A DNA stretch of 19,922 bases from an uncultured Sphingopyxis sp. (GTDB taxonomy: Bacteria > Pseudomonadota > Alphaproteobacteria > Sphingomonadales > Sphingomonadaceae), in the NCBI GenBank assembly GCA_937957805.1, contig CALFXW010000234.1, positions 1 to 19,922 of the forward strand. Reading direction: 5' to 3'. The position numbers and the translations under genes were made by a program. Position 1 is the first letter of the stretch; each line of letters opens with the position of its first letter. Below the pieces are notes generated by a model that saw only the letters and a program-made list of their open reading frames with translations, did no database searches and was not told the DNA's origin. Shown here in pieces: positions 8,865 through 15,120 of the stretch.

Positions 8865-8983
8865 CGCGTAAATCCATTTGCGGCGCGACCGATCTGCTGC
8901 GCGTTAGTTCTCCCTCTTCCTTGACATGACATTGTTCCTGTTCGTGGCGACCTTCCTTGACCGGGATCAAATTACCAAAGTGG

Positions 8984-9034
8984 ATGACAAGGCGCATGGT
9001 TGCGCCAAACGGGCAGGCGTGCCATCCTTGTCAT
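8984..9034 (+). ncRNA. Candidate structured leader (three-way-junction fold)
   Basis: A perfect 9-base-pair outer stem is formed by ATGACAAGG (8984-8992) and CCTTGTCAT (9026-9034). It encloses two small hairpins: CGCA-TGGT-TGCG (8993-9004) and GGCA-GGCG-TGCC (9012-9023), joined by CCAAACG and AT. The element ends 28 bases before the start codon of the small membrane protein gene at 9063. It matches no riboswitch class I know. A chance origin of the outer stem cannot be excluded in GC-rich DNA. Confidence 0.35.
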
Positions 9035-9062
9035 ACGGGCAAGCAACAGGGAGTTTGGATTT

Positions 9063-9422
9063 ATGAATCAACCCGTTCCGAGCAGTGGGGGTGGTTTCGA
9101 CCTTAACCGGCCGACAATCATCAGCCTGCTGTATATTTCATCGATGGTACTGGGTGTCACCAGCCTGGTGGGCGTGGTGCTGGCCTTTGTCTGGAAGGGT
9201 GAAGCCCATGCGGATTGGGAAGCGAGCCATTATCAATATCTGATCAATACATTTTGGATCGGGCTTGCCAGCTTTGTCGTCGGCTTCATATTGGCAATTA
9301 TTTTGATCGGCTTTTTGATCATATTTGCCGGCGTGGCCTTGGTCATCGTGCGGTCGGTGATGAGCCTGATTAATGCGCAAAAACAGCAGCCCATGCCCAA
9401 TCCGGGCAGCTGGCTGATTTGA
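9063..9422 (+). CDS. Small membrane protein, DUF4870-like
   Basis: A protein of 119 residues: a short polar N-terminus (MNQPVPSSGGGFDLNRPT), one span with ISLLYISSMVLGVTSLVGVV, a polar segment WKGEAHADWEASHYQYLINT, and two further hydrophobic stretches at about residues 62-95. The SHYQYLINTFW segment between spans is characteristic of the DUF4870/Tic20-like group of small bacterial membrane proteins, whose molecular role is unknown. The start at 9063 has GGGAGTTTGG shortly upstream; an open frame reaching back to 9000 would prefix a basic, unconvincing tail. The gene has its own upstream gap of 324 bases, and two strong hairpins follow its stop. Confidence 0.8.
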   Translation: MNQPVPSSGGGFDLNRPTIISLLYISSMVLGVTSLVGVVLAFVWKGEAHADWEASHYQYLINTFWIGLASFVVGFILAIILIGFLIIFAGVALVIVRSVMSLINAQKQQPMPNPGSWLI

Positions 9423-9435
9423 TTTGATTTTCAGA

Positions 9436-9478
9436 GTGATTTCGAGTGAAATGGAACATTTCACGGCTCGGAAATCAC
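9436..9478 (+). terminator. Long hairpin after the DUF4870-like gene
   Basis: GTGATTTC (9436-9443) pairs perfectly with GAAATCAC (9471-9478). The stem continues with GAG (9444-9446) against CTC (9467-9469) and TGAAAT (9447-9452) against ATTTCA (9458-9463), with a GGAAC loop, one unpaired G and a three-base bulge: about 17 pairs in total. It starts 14 bases after the stop codon. No T run follows, so its role as a terminator is inferred from position. Confidence 0.5.
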
Positions 9479-9494
9479 GGACAACGAAGGTATC

Positions 9495-9534
9495 TAAGGC
9501 CTGTTTCGATTCAATCTAATTGAAACAGGCCTTA
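9495..9534. terminator. Second perfect hairpin in the convergent gap, possibly bidirectional terminator
   Basis: AAGGCCTGTTTC (9496-9507) pairs perfectly with GAAACAGGCCTT (9522-9533), with an extra outer T-A pair. Four more inner pairs (GATT/AATT, one of them G-T) leave a CAATCT loop, giving about 17 pairs. It lies between the plus-strand membrane protein gene and the 3' end of the minus-strand CoA-transferase gene, where a shared terminator is expected. On either strand only two or three U residues follow. Confidence 0.55.
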
Positions 9535-9586
9535 AGCCTGCGCGCGCGCCATGTGCGCGCCTTGCATAGTATTTCGGCAATGCGCT

Positions 9587-10765
9587 TTAGGTCGTAAAGC
9601 TATGGATGCTGGCATCGTCCTCCCCCAGACGGGGGGATGCGCGCGGTTCGGCCAGCCGTGCATCGGAAAATTTGATCGGGGTCATGACGGTCGGATAGCT
9701 TTTGCCATCGCGCGCCACCGCCTGTTGGACAAGACCGCGTGCCGCGATTTGCGGGTCGGTGAGTGCTTCATCCACGCGGTTGATCGGCCCTGCCGGCACA
9801 TTGGCTTTGGCCAGCGCATCGAGCAGCGCATCGCGCGCCCAAAGCTGCGTCGCGCCCGTCAAAAGCTCGGTGAGTTCGGTGCGGTTGGCAATCCGCGCGC
9901 CATTGCTGGCAAAACGCGGGTCACCTGCCACGCCATCCAGCCGCAAAACATTGCACGCGCTGGCAAATTGACTGTCATTGCCGACCGCCAGAATGAACCA
10001 ACCATCATTGGTCGGAAACACCGCATAGGGCGCGACATTGGGGTGGGCATTGCCCATGCGCGTCGGCCCCGCCAGCCCTTGTTCGGCGGCGAATAATGCG
10101 TTCATCGCCTGATTGGCGAGTACGCTGGTCATCACATCAAATAGAGCCATGTCGATATGCTGGCCGCGCCCGGTGCGCGCCCGCATGAGGAGCGCGGCCT
10201 GAATCGCGACCGTCGCATAAACGCCAGTAAAAACATCGGCAAAGGCGACGCCGATTTTCTGAGGTTCACCGGCGGGATCGCCGGTCAAATCCATAATCCC
10301 GCTCATCCCCTGGACGACAAAATCATAGCCCGGGCGCGGCGCATATGGCCCATCCTGCCCAAAGCCGGTGATCGAACAATATATGAGGCGCGGGTTTATT
10401 TCGGCGAGCGCCGCATAATCCAGCCCATATTTGGCCAGACCGCCGACTTTGAAATTTTCGATGAGGATATCTGCCTCTGCCGCTAGCGCACGCACTCGTG
10501 CGACGTCGCCTTCCTTGGTAAAATCGGCGATGATGGCGGATTTGCCGCGATTACAGCCATGGTAATAGGCAGCATCCCGGCTGCCATCGTCGTGGCTGAC
10601 ATAGGGCGGGCCCCAGCGACGGGTGTCATCGCCCATCGGCCCTTCTACCTTGATAACCTCTGCGCCCAAATCGGCGAGCAATTGTCCCGCCCATGGCCCG
10701 GCGAGCACGCGCGCCAATTCAAGCACTTTGACCCCCGCCAGCGGGGTTTGGGGCGGTGCGGTCAT
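9587..10765 (-). CDS. CaiB/BaiF family III CoA-transferase, probably succinyl-CoA:glutarate type
   Basis: A 392-residue family III CoA-transferase. The start ATG (10765-10763) is chosen because the conserved core begins at once (LAGVKVLELARVLAGPWAGQ, residues 9-28); a longer open frame upstream is the overlapping acetyltransferase. Conserved features are GAEVIKVEGP (35-43), NRGKSAIIADF (72-82), DILIENFKVGGLAKYGLDY (99-117), SITGFGQDGPYAPRPGYDF (131-149) and FADVFTG with the likely catalytic Asp177, followed by GRGQHIDMALFD (199-210). Such enzymes move CoA between acids through an aspartyl-CoA intermediate. The substrate is inferred from context: the operon's first gene is glutaryl-CoA dehydrogenase, and family III enzymes (GcdG in Pseudomonas, SUGCT in mammals) make glutaryl-CoA from glutarate. 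The ATG overlaps the upstream TGA (ATGA), implying translational coupling. Confidence 0.9.
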   Translation of the reverse strand: MTAPPQTPLAGVKVLELARVLAGPWAGQLLADLGAEVIKVEGPMGDDTRRWGPPYVSHDDGSRDAAYYHGCNRGKSAIIADFTKEGDVARVRALAAEADILIENFKVGGLAKYGLDYAALAEINPRLIYCSITGFGQDGPYAPRPGYDFVVQGMSGIMDLTGDPAGEPQKIGVAFADVFTGVYATVAIQAALLMRARTGRGQHIDMALFDVMTSVLANQAMNALFAAEQGLAGPTRMGNAHPNVAPYAVFPTNDGWFILAVGNDSQFASACNVLRLDGVAGDPRFASNGARIANRTELTELLTGATQLWARDALLDALAKANVPAGPINRVDEALTDPQIAARGLVQQAVARDGKSYPTVMTPIKFSDARLAEPRASPRLGEDDASIHSFTT

Positions 10766-11313
10766 GGCAGCGGTTGGTCCACGGCAAAAACGACATGGCG
10801 GGTTGGCACGCCGGACATCGTGAAATTGAAATAGCGCTGGGGGATTAGCCGCCCGCCGATTTTTTCCATTGCTCGGCGCGAACGGCCATTTTCCTCGCCG
10901 ACGATAAAAATGGCGCTGGTAAAATGGCGGAGCGCGTGGCTGATCATCAACCGTTTGACGGCGCGATTGGTGATGCCGCCCCAATGTGCGCGTTCCAGGA
11001 AAGTCCAGCCGATTTCCACTTCGCCATCCAGACAGCGTAGCCGGTCATACCGGCTCGCCCCAATCACTCTGCCGCTGGCGGCTTCGGTGATAGTCAGCGC
11101 ACAGCCGCTGGCCAGCATATCGTCAAAAAATCGAGTAAAAGCGGGCTTTTGCCAGCGGTCATTTGCAGGGTGCACAGCCCATATTTCAGGGTCAGCCGCG
11201 ACCGCCTGCATCGCCGCGCCATCATCTGCAACCATCGGTCGCAGCCGTACCACCTCGTCGGACAAAATGGGTTGTGGGTCAAAACTCCCCCAATTTTGTT
11301 TCGCTTGCGCCAC
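10762..11313 (-). CDS. GNAT family N-acetyltransferase (RimJ/RimL-like)
   Basis: A 183-residue acyl-CoA-dependent acetyltransferase. Features seen are the N-terminal beta strand and helix (VVRLRPMVADDGAAMQAVAADPEIW, residues 21-45), a central GEVEIGWTF strand (97-105), the acetyl-CoA loop variant RAHWGGITNRAVK (108-120), and the C-terminal ENGRSRRAMEKIGG (141-154) typical of RimJ/RimL-like members that modify amino groups of proteins or small molecules. The start is GTG at 11313-11311, two bases after the TAA of gcdH; no ATG lies near the N-terminus. Its stop overlaps the CoA-transferase start (ATGA). Sitting inside a glutaryl-CoA operon it could acetylate or acylate a pathway protein or metabolite, but nothing in the sequence fixes the substrate. 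Confidence 0.87.
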   Translation of the reverse strand: MAQAKQNWGSFDPQPILSDEVVRLRPMVADDGAAMQAVAADPEIWAVHPANDRWQKPAFTRFFDDMLASGCALTITEAASGRVIGASRYDRLRCLDGEVEIGWTFLERAHWGGITNRAVKRLMISHALRHFTSAIFIVGEENGRSRRAMEKIGGRLIPQRYFNFTMSGVPTRHVVFAVDQPLP

Positions 11314-11315
11314 CG

Positions 11316-12500
11316 TTAGAAGGCCGCGATGCCGGTCACCGCGCGACCCAAAATCAGGGCATGGACGTCATGCGCCCCTTCATAGGTGTTGACGGTTTCC
11401 AGATTCACCATGTGGCGAATGACCTGATATTCCTCTGAAATGCCGTTGCCGCCGTGCATATCGCGGGCAGCCCGCGCAATGTCGAGCGCCTTGCCGACAT
11501 TATTGCGTTTGACGATCGAAATCATATCGGGGTGGAAACGCCCCTCATCCATCAGCCGCCCGACGCGCAGGCTGGCCTGCAGGCCCAGCGCAATATCGCT
11601 CATCATATCGGCGAGCTTTTTTTGGTAAAGCTGTGTCGCGGCGAGCGGCCTGCCAAATTGGTGCCGATCCAGCCCATATTGTCGCGCGGCGGCAAGGCAA
11701 AATTCCGCCGCCCCCAGCGCCCCCCAGCTAATGCCATAGCGCGCCCGGTTGAGGCAGCCGAACGGCCCCTTTAACCCCTGCACATTGGGGAGCAACGCAT
11801 CCTCCCCCACCAGCACATCGTCCATCAAAATCATGCCGGTGGTCGATGCGCGCAGCGACAATTTCCCCTCTATCTTGGGGGCGGAAAGTCCCGCCATCCC
11901 CTTGTCGAGGATGAAGCCACGAATGCCGCCGCCATGCGCCTCGCTCTTAGCCCAGACGACGAAAACATCGGCAAAGGGGGCGTTGGAAATCCATGTCTTG
12001 CTGCCGGTCAGGCGATAGCCGCCATCCACCTTGCGGGCGATGGTGCGCATCCCCGCCGGGTCGCTGCCCGCGTCAGGCTCGGTAAGGCCAAAGCAACCGA
12101 TCAGCCGCCCAGAGGTTAACCCGGGCAGATATTTCTGGCGCTGTTCCTCTGAACCATAGGCATGGATGGGGTGGATAACGAGCGAGCTTTGCACCGATGC
12201 CATCGAACGATAACCCGAATCGACACGTTCAATTTCGCGCGCAATCAGGCCATAGGCGACATAGGACGCGCCCGCCCCGCCGTAATTTTCAGGGATCGTC
12301 GCGCCGAGCAATCCGGCTGCACCCATCATCGGGAAAAGTTCGGGGGCGTCGCGTTCCTCCCGAAAGGCGGCGATGACGCGCGGTTGCAGCACGTCCTGTG
12401 CAAAACCGCGCGCGGCATCACGGATCATCCGTTCCTCTTCGTCGAGCTGCGCGTCGAGCAAAAAGGGGTCGCTCCAGTCAAAGGGGCCCATCTCGGCCAT
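11316..12500 (-). CDS. gcdH: Glutaryl-CoA dehydrogenase
   Basis: A 394-residue FAD enzyme of the acyl-CoA dehydrogenase family that oxidises and decarboxylates glutaryl-CoA to crotonyl-CoA in lysine and tryptophan degradation. The start ATG at 12500 has a strong AGGAG five bases upstream; a longer open frame to 13031 runs over the divergent gene and is not real. Diagnostic of GcdH rather than other acyl-CoA dehydrogenases are [15 protein letters not shown] (Arg98, glutarate carboxylate binding), [12 protein letters not shown] (138-148) and [19 protein letters not shown] (372-390), with Glu374 as catalytic base. The [11 protein letters not shown] segment (348-358) binds FAD. It is the first gene of the gcdH-GNAT-CoA-transferase unit with only two bases before the next start. 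An 8-base inverted repeat lies upstream in the divergent promoter region. Confidence 0.95.
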   Translation of the reverse strand: MAEMGPFDWSDPFLLDAQLDEEERMIRDAARGFAQDVLQPRVIAAFREERDAPELFPMMGAAGLLGATIPENYGGAGASYVAYGLIAREIERVDSGYRSMASVQSSLVIHPIHAYGSEEQRQKYLPGLTSGRLIGCFGLTEPDAGSDPAGMRTIARKVDGGYRLTGSKTWISNAPFADVFVVWAKSEAHGGGIRGFILDKGMAGLSAPKIEGKLSLRASTTGMILMDDVLVGEDALLPNVQGLKGPFGCLNRARYGISWGALGAAEFCLAAARQYGLDRHQFGRPLAATQLYQKKLADMMSDIALGLQASLRVGRLMDEGRFHPDMISIVKRNNVGKALDIARAARDMHGGNGISEEYQVIRHMVNLETVNTYEGAHDVHALILGRAVTGIAAF

Positions 12501-12642
12501 AAAAACTCCTCGAAGGTCGGGTGGCATAATCGCGGCAAATGGTTGCCAGTCTCTGCCCTTGGCGTCTAGGATGGCGCAGGACAATTGGCAACCGCGCCGC
12601 GGCGACAACGGCGCGGGGGATGGCTGGCTTAGGGGAATGGAA
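12501..12642. promoter_or_regulatory. Divergent promoter region with 8-base inverted repeat
   Basis: This gap lies between gcdH (minus) and the small exported protein (plus). GGTTGCCA (12541-12548) and TGGCAACC (12586-12593) are perfect inverted copies 37 bases apart. They could be paired operator half-sites or a chance match. Ribosome sites are clear at both edges: CTCCT at 12506-12510 (AGGAG on the minus strand) for gcdH and AGGGGA at 12631-12636 for the plus gene. No convincing -35/-10 pair was found by eye, and no regulator gene is adjacent. Confidence 0.4.
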
Positions 12643-13185
12643 ATGCGCAAAAATCTGGCAGTTCTGGCACTGGCAACCGGCCTTATCGCATCGCCAAGCT
12701 TTGCCGCCGACAATGATCCGCCCGCGACGCCGCCGATCATCCAACAATTATATGATTGCCGGGCGATTACCGACCCGACCGCGCGCCTCGCCTGTTTTGA
12801 CCAGCAGGTGGCAGCGCTGGCAACGGCGGAACAGGCGCACGATGTGCGCATCGTCGACCGCGCGCAGGTGCGCGAAACGCGGCGCGGCCTGTTCGGCTTT
12901 TCCATCAACCTTGGCAATATTTTCGGCGGGGGCGATGATGATGAAGCCGCTGCCAATGAGGAAGGGGTCAATAGCCTGACCGCCACAATCACCAGCGTCG
13001 GCACCGATGCGTCGGGACACAGGCTCTTCATCCTCGATAATGATCAGCATTGGGTGCAAACGGACGGGTCGAGCGGGCGCAGCCCGCGCGCGGGCATGTC
13101 GATTGTCATCAGCCGGGGCGCACTGGGTAGTTTTATCGCACGCATCAATGACCGGCCGGGCGTGCGCGTGATGCGCGTGCGCTGA
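12643..13185 (+). CDS. Small exported protein with VasI-like Cys motif, function unknown
   Basis: The protein has 180 residues. The start at ATG 12643 is preferred to the ATG at 12637 because AGGGGA then sits six bases upstream; either gives a signal peptide ([20 protein letters not shown], cleavage near residue 21). After it comes [18 protein letters not shown] (37-53) with Cys39 and Cys51, a pattern that recalls the N-terminal part of VasI/type VI-associated and many uncharacterised alphaproteobacterial periplasmic proteins. An acidic loop follows ([15 protein letters not shown]), then a small beta-rich domain from about residue 105 ([20 protein letters not shown]) ending in a basic tail. 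No secretion-system gene is nearby, so a type VI role is not implied. It ends 11 bases before the pabB fusion and probably shares its transcript. Confidence 0.75.
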   Translation: MRKNLAVLALATGLIASPSFAADNDPPATPPIIQQLYDCRAITDPTARLACFDQQVAALATAEQAHDVRIVDRAQVRETRRGLFGFSINLGNIFGGGDDDEAAANEEGVNSLTATITSVGTDASGHRLFILDNDQHWVQTDGSSGRSPRAGMSIVISRGALGSFIARINDRPGVRVMRVR

Positions 13186-13196
13186 CTCCTTCGTCC

Positions 13197-15005
13197 ATGC
13201 AATTGGACAAATTTGCCAACATAGGTGGCCCGTTCGTCCTGCTCGACGATGCGCGAGGCGACGGCGCGGCTGCGCGGCTGTTCACCAACCCCAGCGACAT
13301 TGTTGCCGCACGCGATGCGGGCGAAGTCGCCCCCCTGCTCGAAACGCTCGACCAATGGCTGGCGGCGGGCGCGCATGTCGCGGGCTTTTTATCCTATGGC
13401 GCGGGGCATGCGCTGGAACCAAAGCTGGCGGCAAAGCCAAGCCGCCCGATGGGGGATGATGGCGCACTGCTCGGCTGGTTTGGCCGTTTTGACGCGCCGC
13501 GCCGCATCGACGCGGTGGATATTCCCGCGTTGCTGCCCGATGGCGCGGGTGCGATGTTGCTGCCGCCCCAGCCGCTGGTCAGCCGCGAACAATATGACAA
13601 TATGTGTCAACGCATTCTCGACCATATTGTCGCGGGCGATATTTATCAGGCCAATCTGACCTTTGCGACGCAGGTGGCGGTGCATGGCCACCCGCTTGCC
13701 GCTTATGCGCGGCTGCGTGATCATGCGCGTGCGCCCTATGGCGGGGTGGTGTTTACCGGCGCTGATTGGTTGCTATCCCATTCGCCAGAGCTGTTTTTTG
13801 CGCGGCGCGACGGGTGTATTGTCGCCCGCCCGATGAAGGGCACTGCGCGGCGCGGCGCAGATGCGGCGGCAGATACCGCGCTCGCCCAGTCATTACGGAC
13901 GGATGCCAAACAGCGCGCTGAAAATCTGATGATCGTCGATTTGCTGCGCAATGATTTGTCGCGCATCGCGGTGGATGGCAGCGTCGATGTACCCGCGTTG
14001 TTTCGTGTCGAGACCTATCCCAGCGTCCATCAGATGGTGTCCGATGTGACCGCGCGCCTGCCCGACAATTTGCCGCTTTCGGCGGTGCTGCGCGCGCTAT
14101 TCCCCTGTGGTTCGATAACCGGCGCGCCCAAAATCCGCGCGATGGAAATTATCGCTGCCACCGAAATGACGCCGCGCGGAGCCTATACCGGCGCGATTGG
14201 CTTTGCCGCGCCCGATGGGGAGGCGGCGTTTAATGTCGCCATCCGCACGCTCGCCATGGCCGAATGCTTGGGGGAGGGGGCTTTGCCGGGGCAGCCGCGC
14301 GTGGCAAGACTGGGACTGGGGTCAGGTATAGTTGCCGATTCTCAACTGGGGGCAGAATGGCGCGAATCGTTGGACAAGGGGGCTTTTGTGGCGCGCGCCG
14401 GGGCTGATTTCGATCTTGTCGAAACGATGCGTTTTGAACCCGACGTCGGCGTCTGCCGGCTGGAGGCGCATTTGGCGCGGCTGGGCGACAGTGCCCGCGC
14501 ACTCGGCTTTATCTTTGACCGGCACCGCGCGCGCAACCTGTTGCAACAGGTGAGTTTCCGCCTGGATGACGTGGCCAAATTGCGCTTGTTGCTCAGCCCG
14601 ACCGGCGCAATGGCGGTCGAAAGCGGCCCGCTGCCCGCCACCGCGCCATCCTTGCGCGTTGCGCTGGCCGCGATACCCGTTGCGCCTGATGATTTCCGCC
14701 TGTTCCACAAGCTGAGTGACCGCGCCTTTCTGGACGATGCCCGCGTGGCGGCGGGCTGTGATGAAGTGGTTTTTGTGGGCGAGGATGGCCGCCTGACACA
14801 GGGCAGTTTCACCAATATCTTCGTCGAACGTGATGGGATATTACTGACCCCGCCGCGCAGTGCCGGCCTGTTACCCGGTGTATTGCGCGCCGAACTGTTG
14901 GAAAGCGGTCGGGCGGTGGAACAGGATCTGACAGCGGATGATCTGGCAGGCGGCTTCACGCTGGGCAATGCGCTGCGCGGCTTGATGGCAGCGCACATCG
15001 CCTGA
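13197..15005 (+). CDS. pabB: Aminodeoxychorismate synthase component I fused to aminodeoxychorismate lyase (PabB-PabC)
   Basis: A 602-residue bifunctional enzyme of para-aminobenzoate and folate synthesis. The first part (to about residue 385) is a chorismate-binding domain: IYQANLTFATQV, FFARRDGCIVARPMKGTARRG, AENLMIVDLLRNDLSRIA, and PCGSITGAPKIRAMEII (303-319, Lys312), ending LGLGSGIVADS. It aminates chorismate using ammonia from a PabA glutaminase not present here. The second part (about 400-602) is a class IV PLP aminotransferase-fold lyase releasing pyruvate: HKLSDRAFLDDAR with the expected PLP Lys505, then DEVVFVGEDGRLTQGSFTNIF and LLPGVLRAELL. The fusion is common in proteobacteria. 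The start at 13197 lies 11 bases after the preceding gene and has only a weak ribosome site, suggesting coupling to it. Confidence 0.93.
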   Translation: MQLDKFANIGGPFVLLDDARGDGAAARLFTNPSDIVAARDAGEVAPLLETLDQWLAAGAHVAGFLSYGAGHALEPKLAAKPSRPMGDDGALLGWFGRFDAPRRIDAVDIPALLPDGAGAMLLPPQPLVSREQYDNMCQRILDHIVAGDIYQANLTFATQVAVHGHPLAAYARLRDHARAPYGGVVFTGADWLLSHSPELFFARRDGCIVARPMKGTARRGADAAADTALAQSLRTDAKQRAENLMIVDLLRNDLSRIAVDGSVDVPALFRVETYPSVHQMVSDVTARLPDNLPLSAVLRALFPCGSITGAPKIRAMEIIAATEMTPRGAYTGAIGFAAPDGEAAFNVAIRTLAMAECLGEGALPGQPRVARLGLGSGIVADSQLGAEWRESLDKGAFVARAGADFDLVETMRFEPDVGVCRLEAHLARLGDSARALGFIFDRHRARNLLQQVSFRLDDVAKLRLLLSPTGAMAVESGPLPATAPSLRVALAAIPVAPDDFRLFHKLSDRAFLDDARVAAGCDEVVFVGEDGRLTQGSFTNIFVERDGILLTPPRSAGLLPGVLRAELLESGRAVEQDLTADDLAGGFTLGNALRGLMAAHIA

Positions 15006-15064
15006 AAATTTTGGCGCGCCGGGCGGTTGCCCCTGCGGCGTAGGGCCGTTAAGGCTCGCCGCGC

Positions 15065-15104
15065 CCCGCATGCCCCCATTTTCCTTTTTCATGGGCGATG
15101 CGGG
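15065..15104 (+). promoter_or_regulatory. Stable leader hairpin directly upstream of the aminotransferase gene
   Basis: CCCGCAT (15065-15071) pairs perfectly with ATGCGGG (15098-15104). GCCC (15072-15075) pairs with GGGC (15093-15096), then AT (15078-15079) with AT (15091-15092), with a CC bulge and one unpaired G. The loop is pyrimidine-rich (TTTCCTTTTTC). It ends 16 bases before the ATG and may terminate upstream transcription, stabilise the mRNA or control ribosome access. Confidence 0.45.
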
Positions 15105-15120
15105 TAAATAGGGAATCGCC

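Larger units (their letters stand above)
8739..9062. other. 324-base intergenic region with several hairpins, no credible gene
   Basis: No open frame here has a ribosome site plus protein-like composition. The minus-strand open frame covering much of it runs into the membrane-protein gene and looks like a shadow. What it does hold: a GC-rich hairpin after the upstream stop, a perfect 10-base palindrome CGAATATTCG (8821-8830), a terminator-like hairpin with a T4 tail, two copies of CTTCCTTGAC (8916-8925 and 8952-8961), and a three-way-junction-like fold just upstream of the next gene. It therefore probably contains the end of one transcript and the promoter and leader of the next. Confidence 0.6.

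Noticed and set aside
8596..8997. Minus-strand open frame of 133 codons over the intergenic gap
   Set aside because: Nearly half lies opposite the membrane-protein gene, it has no ribosome site and it looks random. I treat the gap as non-coding.
9496..9533. Possible tRNA fragment, because TTTCGATTCAATC resembles a T-loop
   Set aside because: The segment is explained by a perfect hairpin. There is no acceptor, D or anticodon arm around it.
10766..10984. Longer N-terminus for the CoA-transferase
   Set aside because: These codons lie inside the acetyltransferase gene in another frame and read as arginine/proline-rich sequence. The ATGA overlap and the conserved core place the start at 10765.
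12501..13031. Longer N-terminus for gcdH
   Set aside because: It would run through the divergent exported-protein gene. The GcdH family start and an AGGAG site are both at 12500.
12643..13185. Type VI secretion component
   Set aside because: Only a short Cys-containing segment recalls VasI and no other secretion gene is present, so the protein is left as unknown.
15012..15020. GGCGCGCC palindrome as an attachment or binding site
   Set aside because: It is an 8-base palindrome of G and C in GC-rich DNA, expected by chance, with no mobile element nearby.
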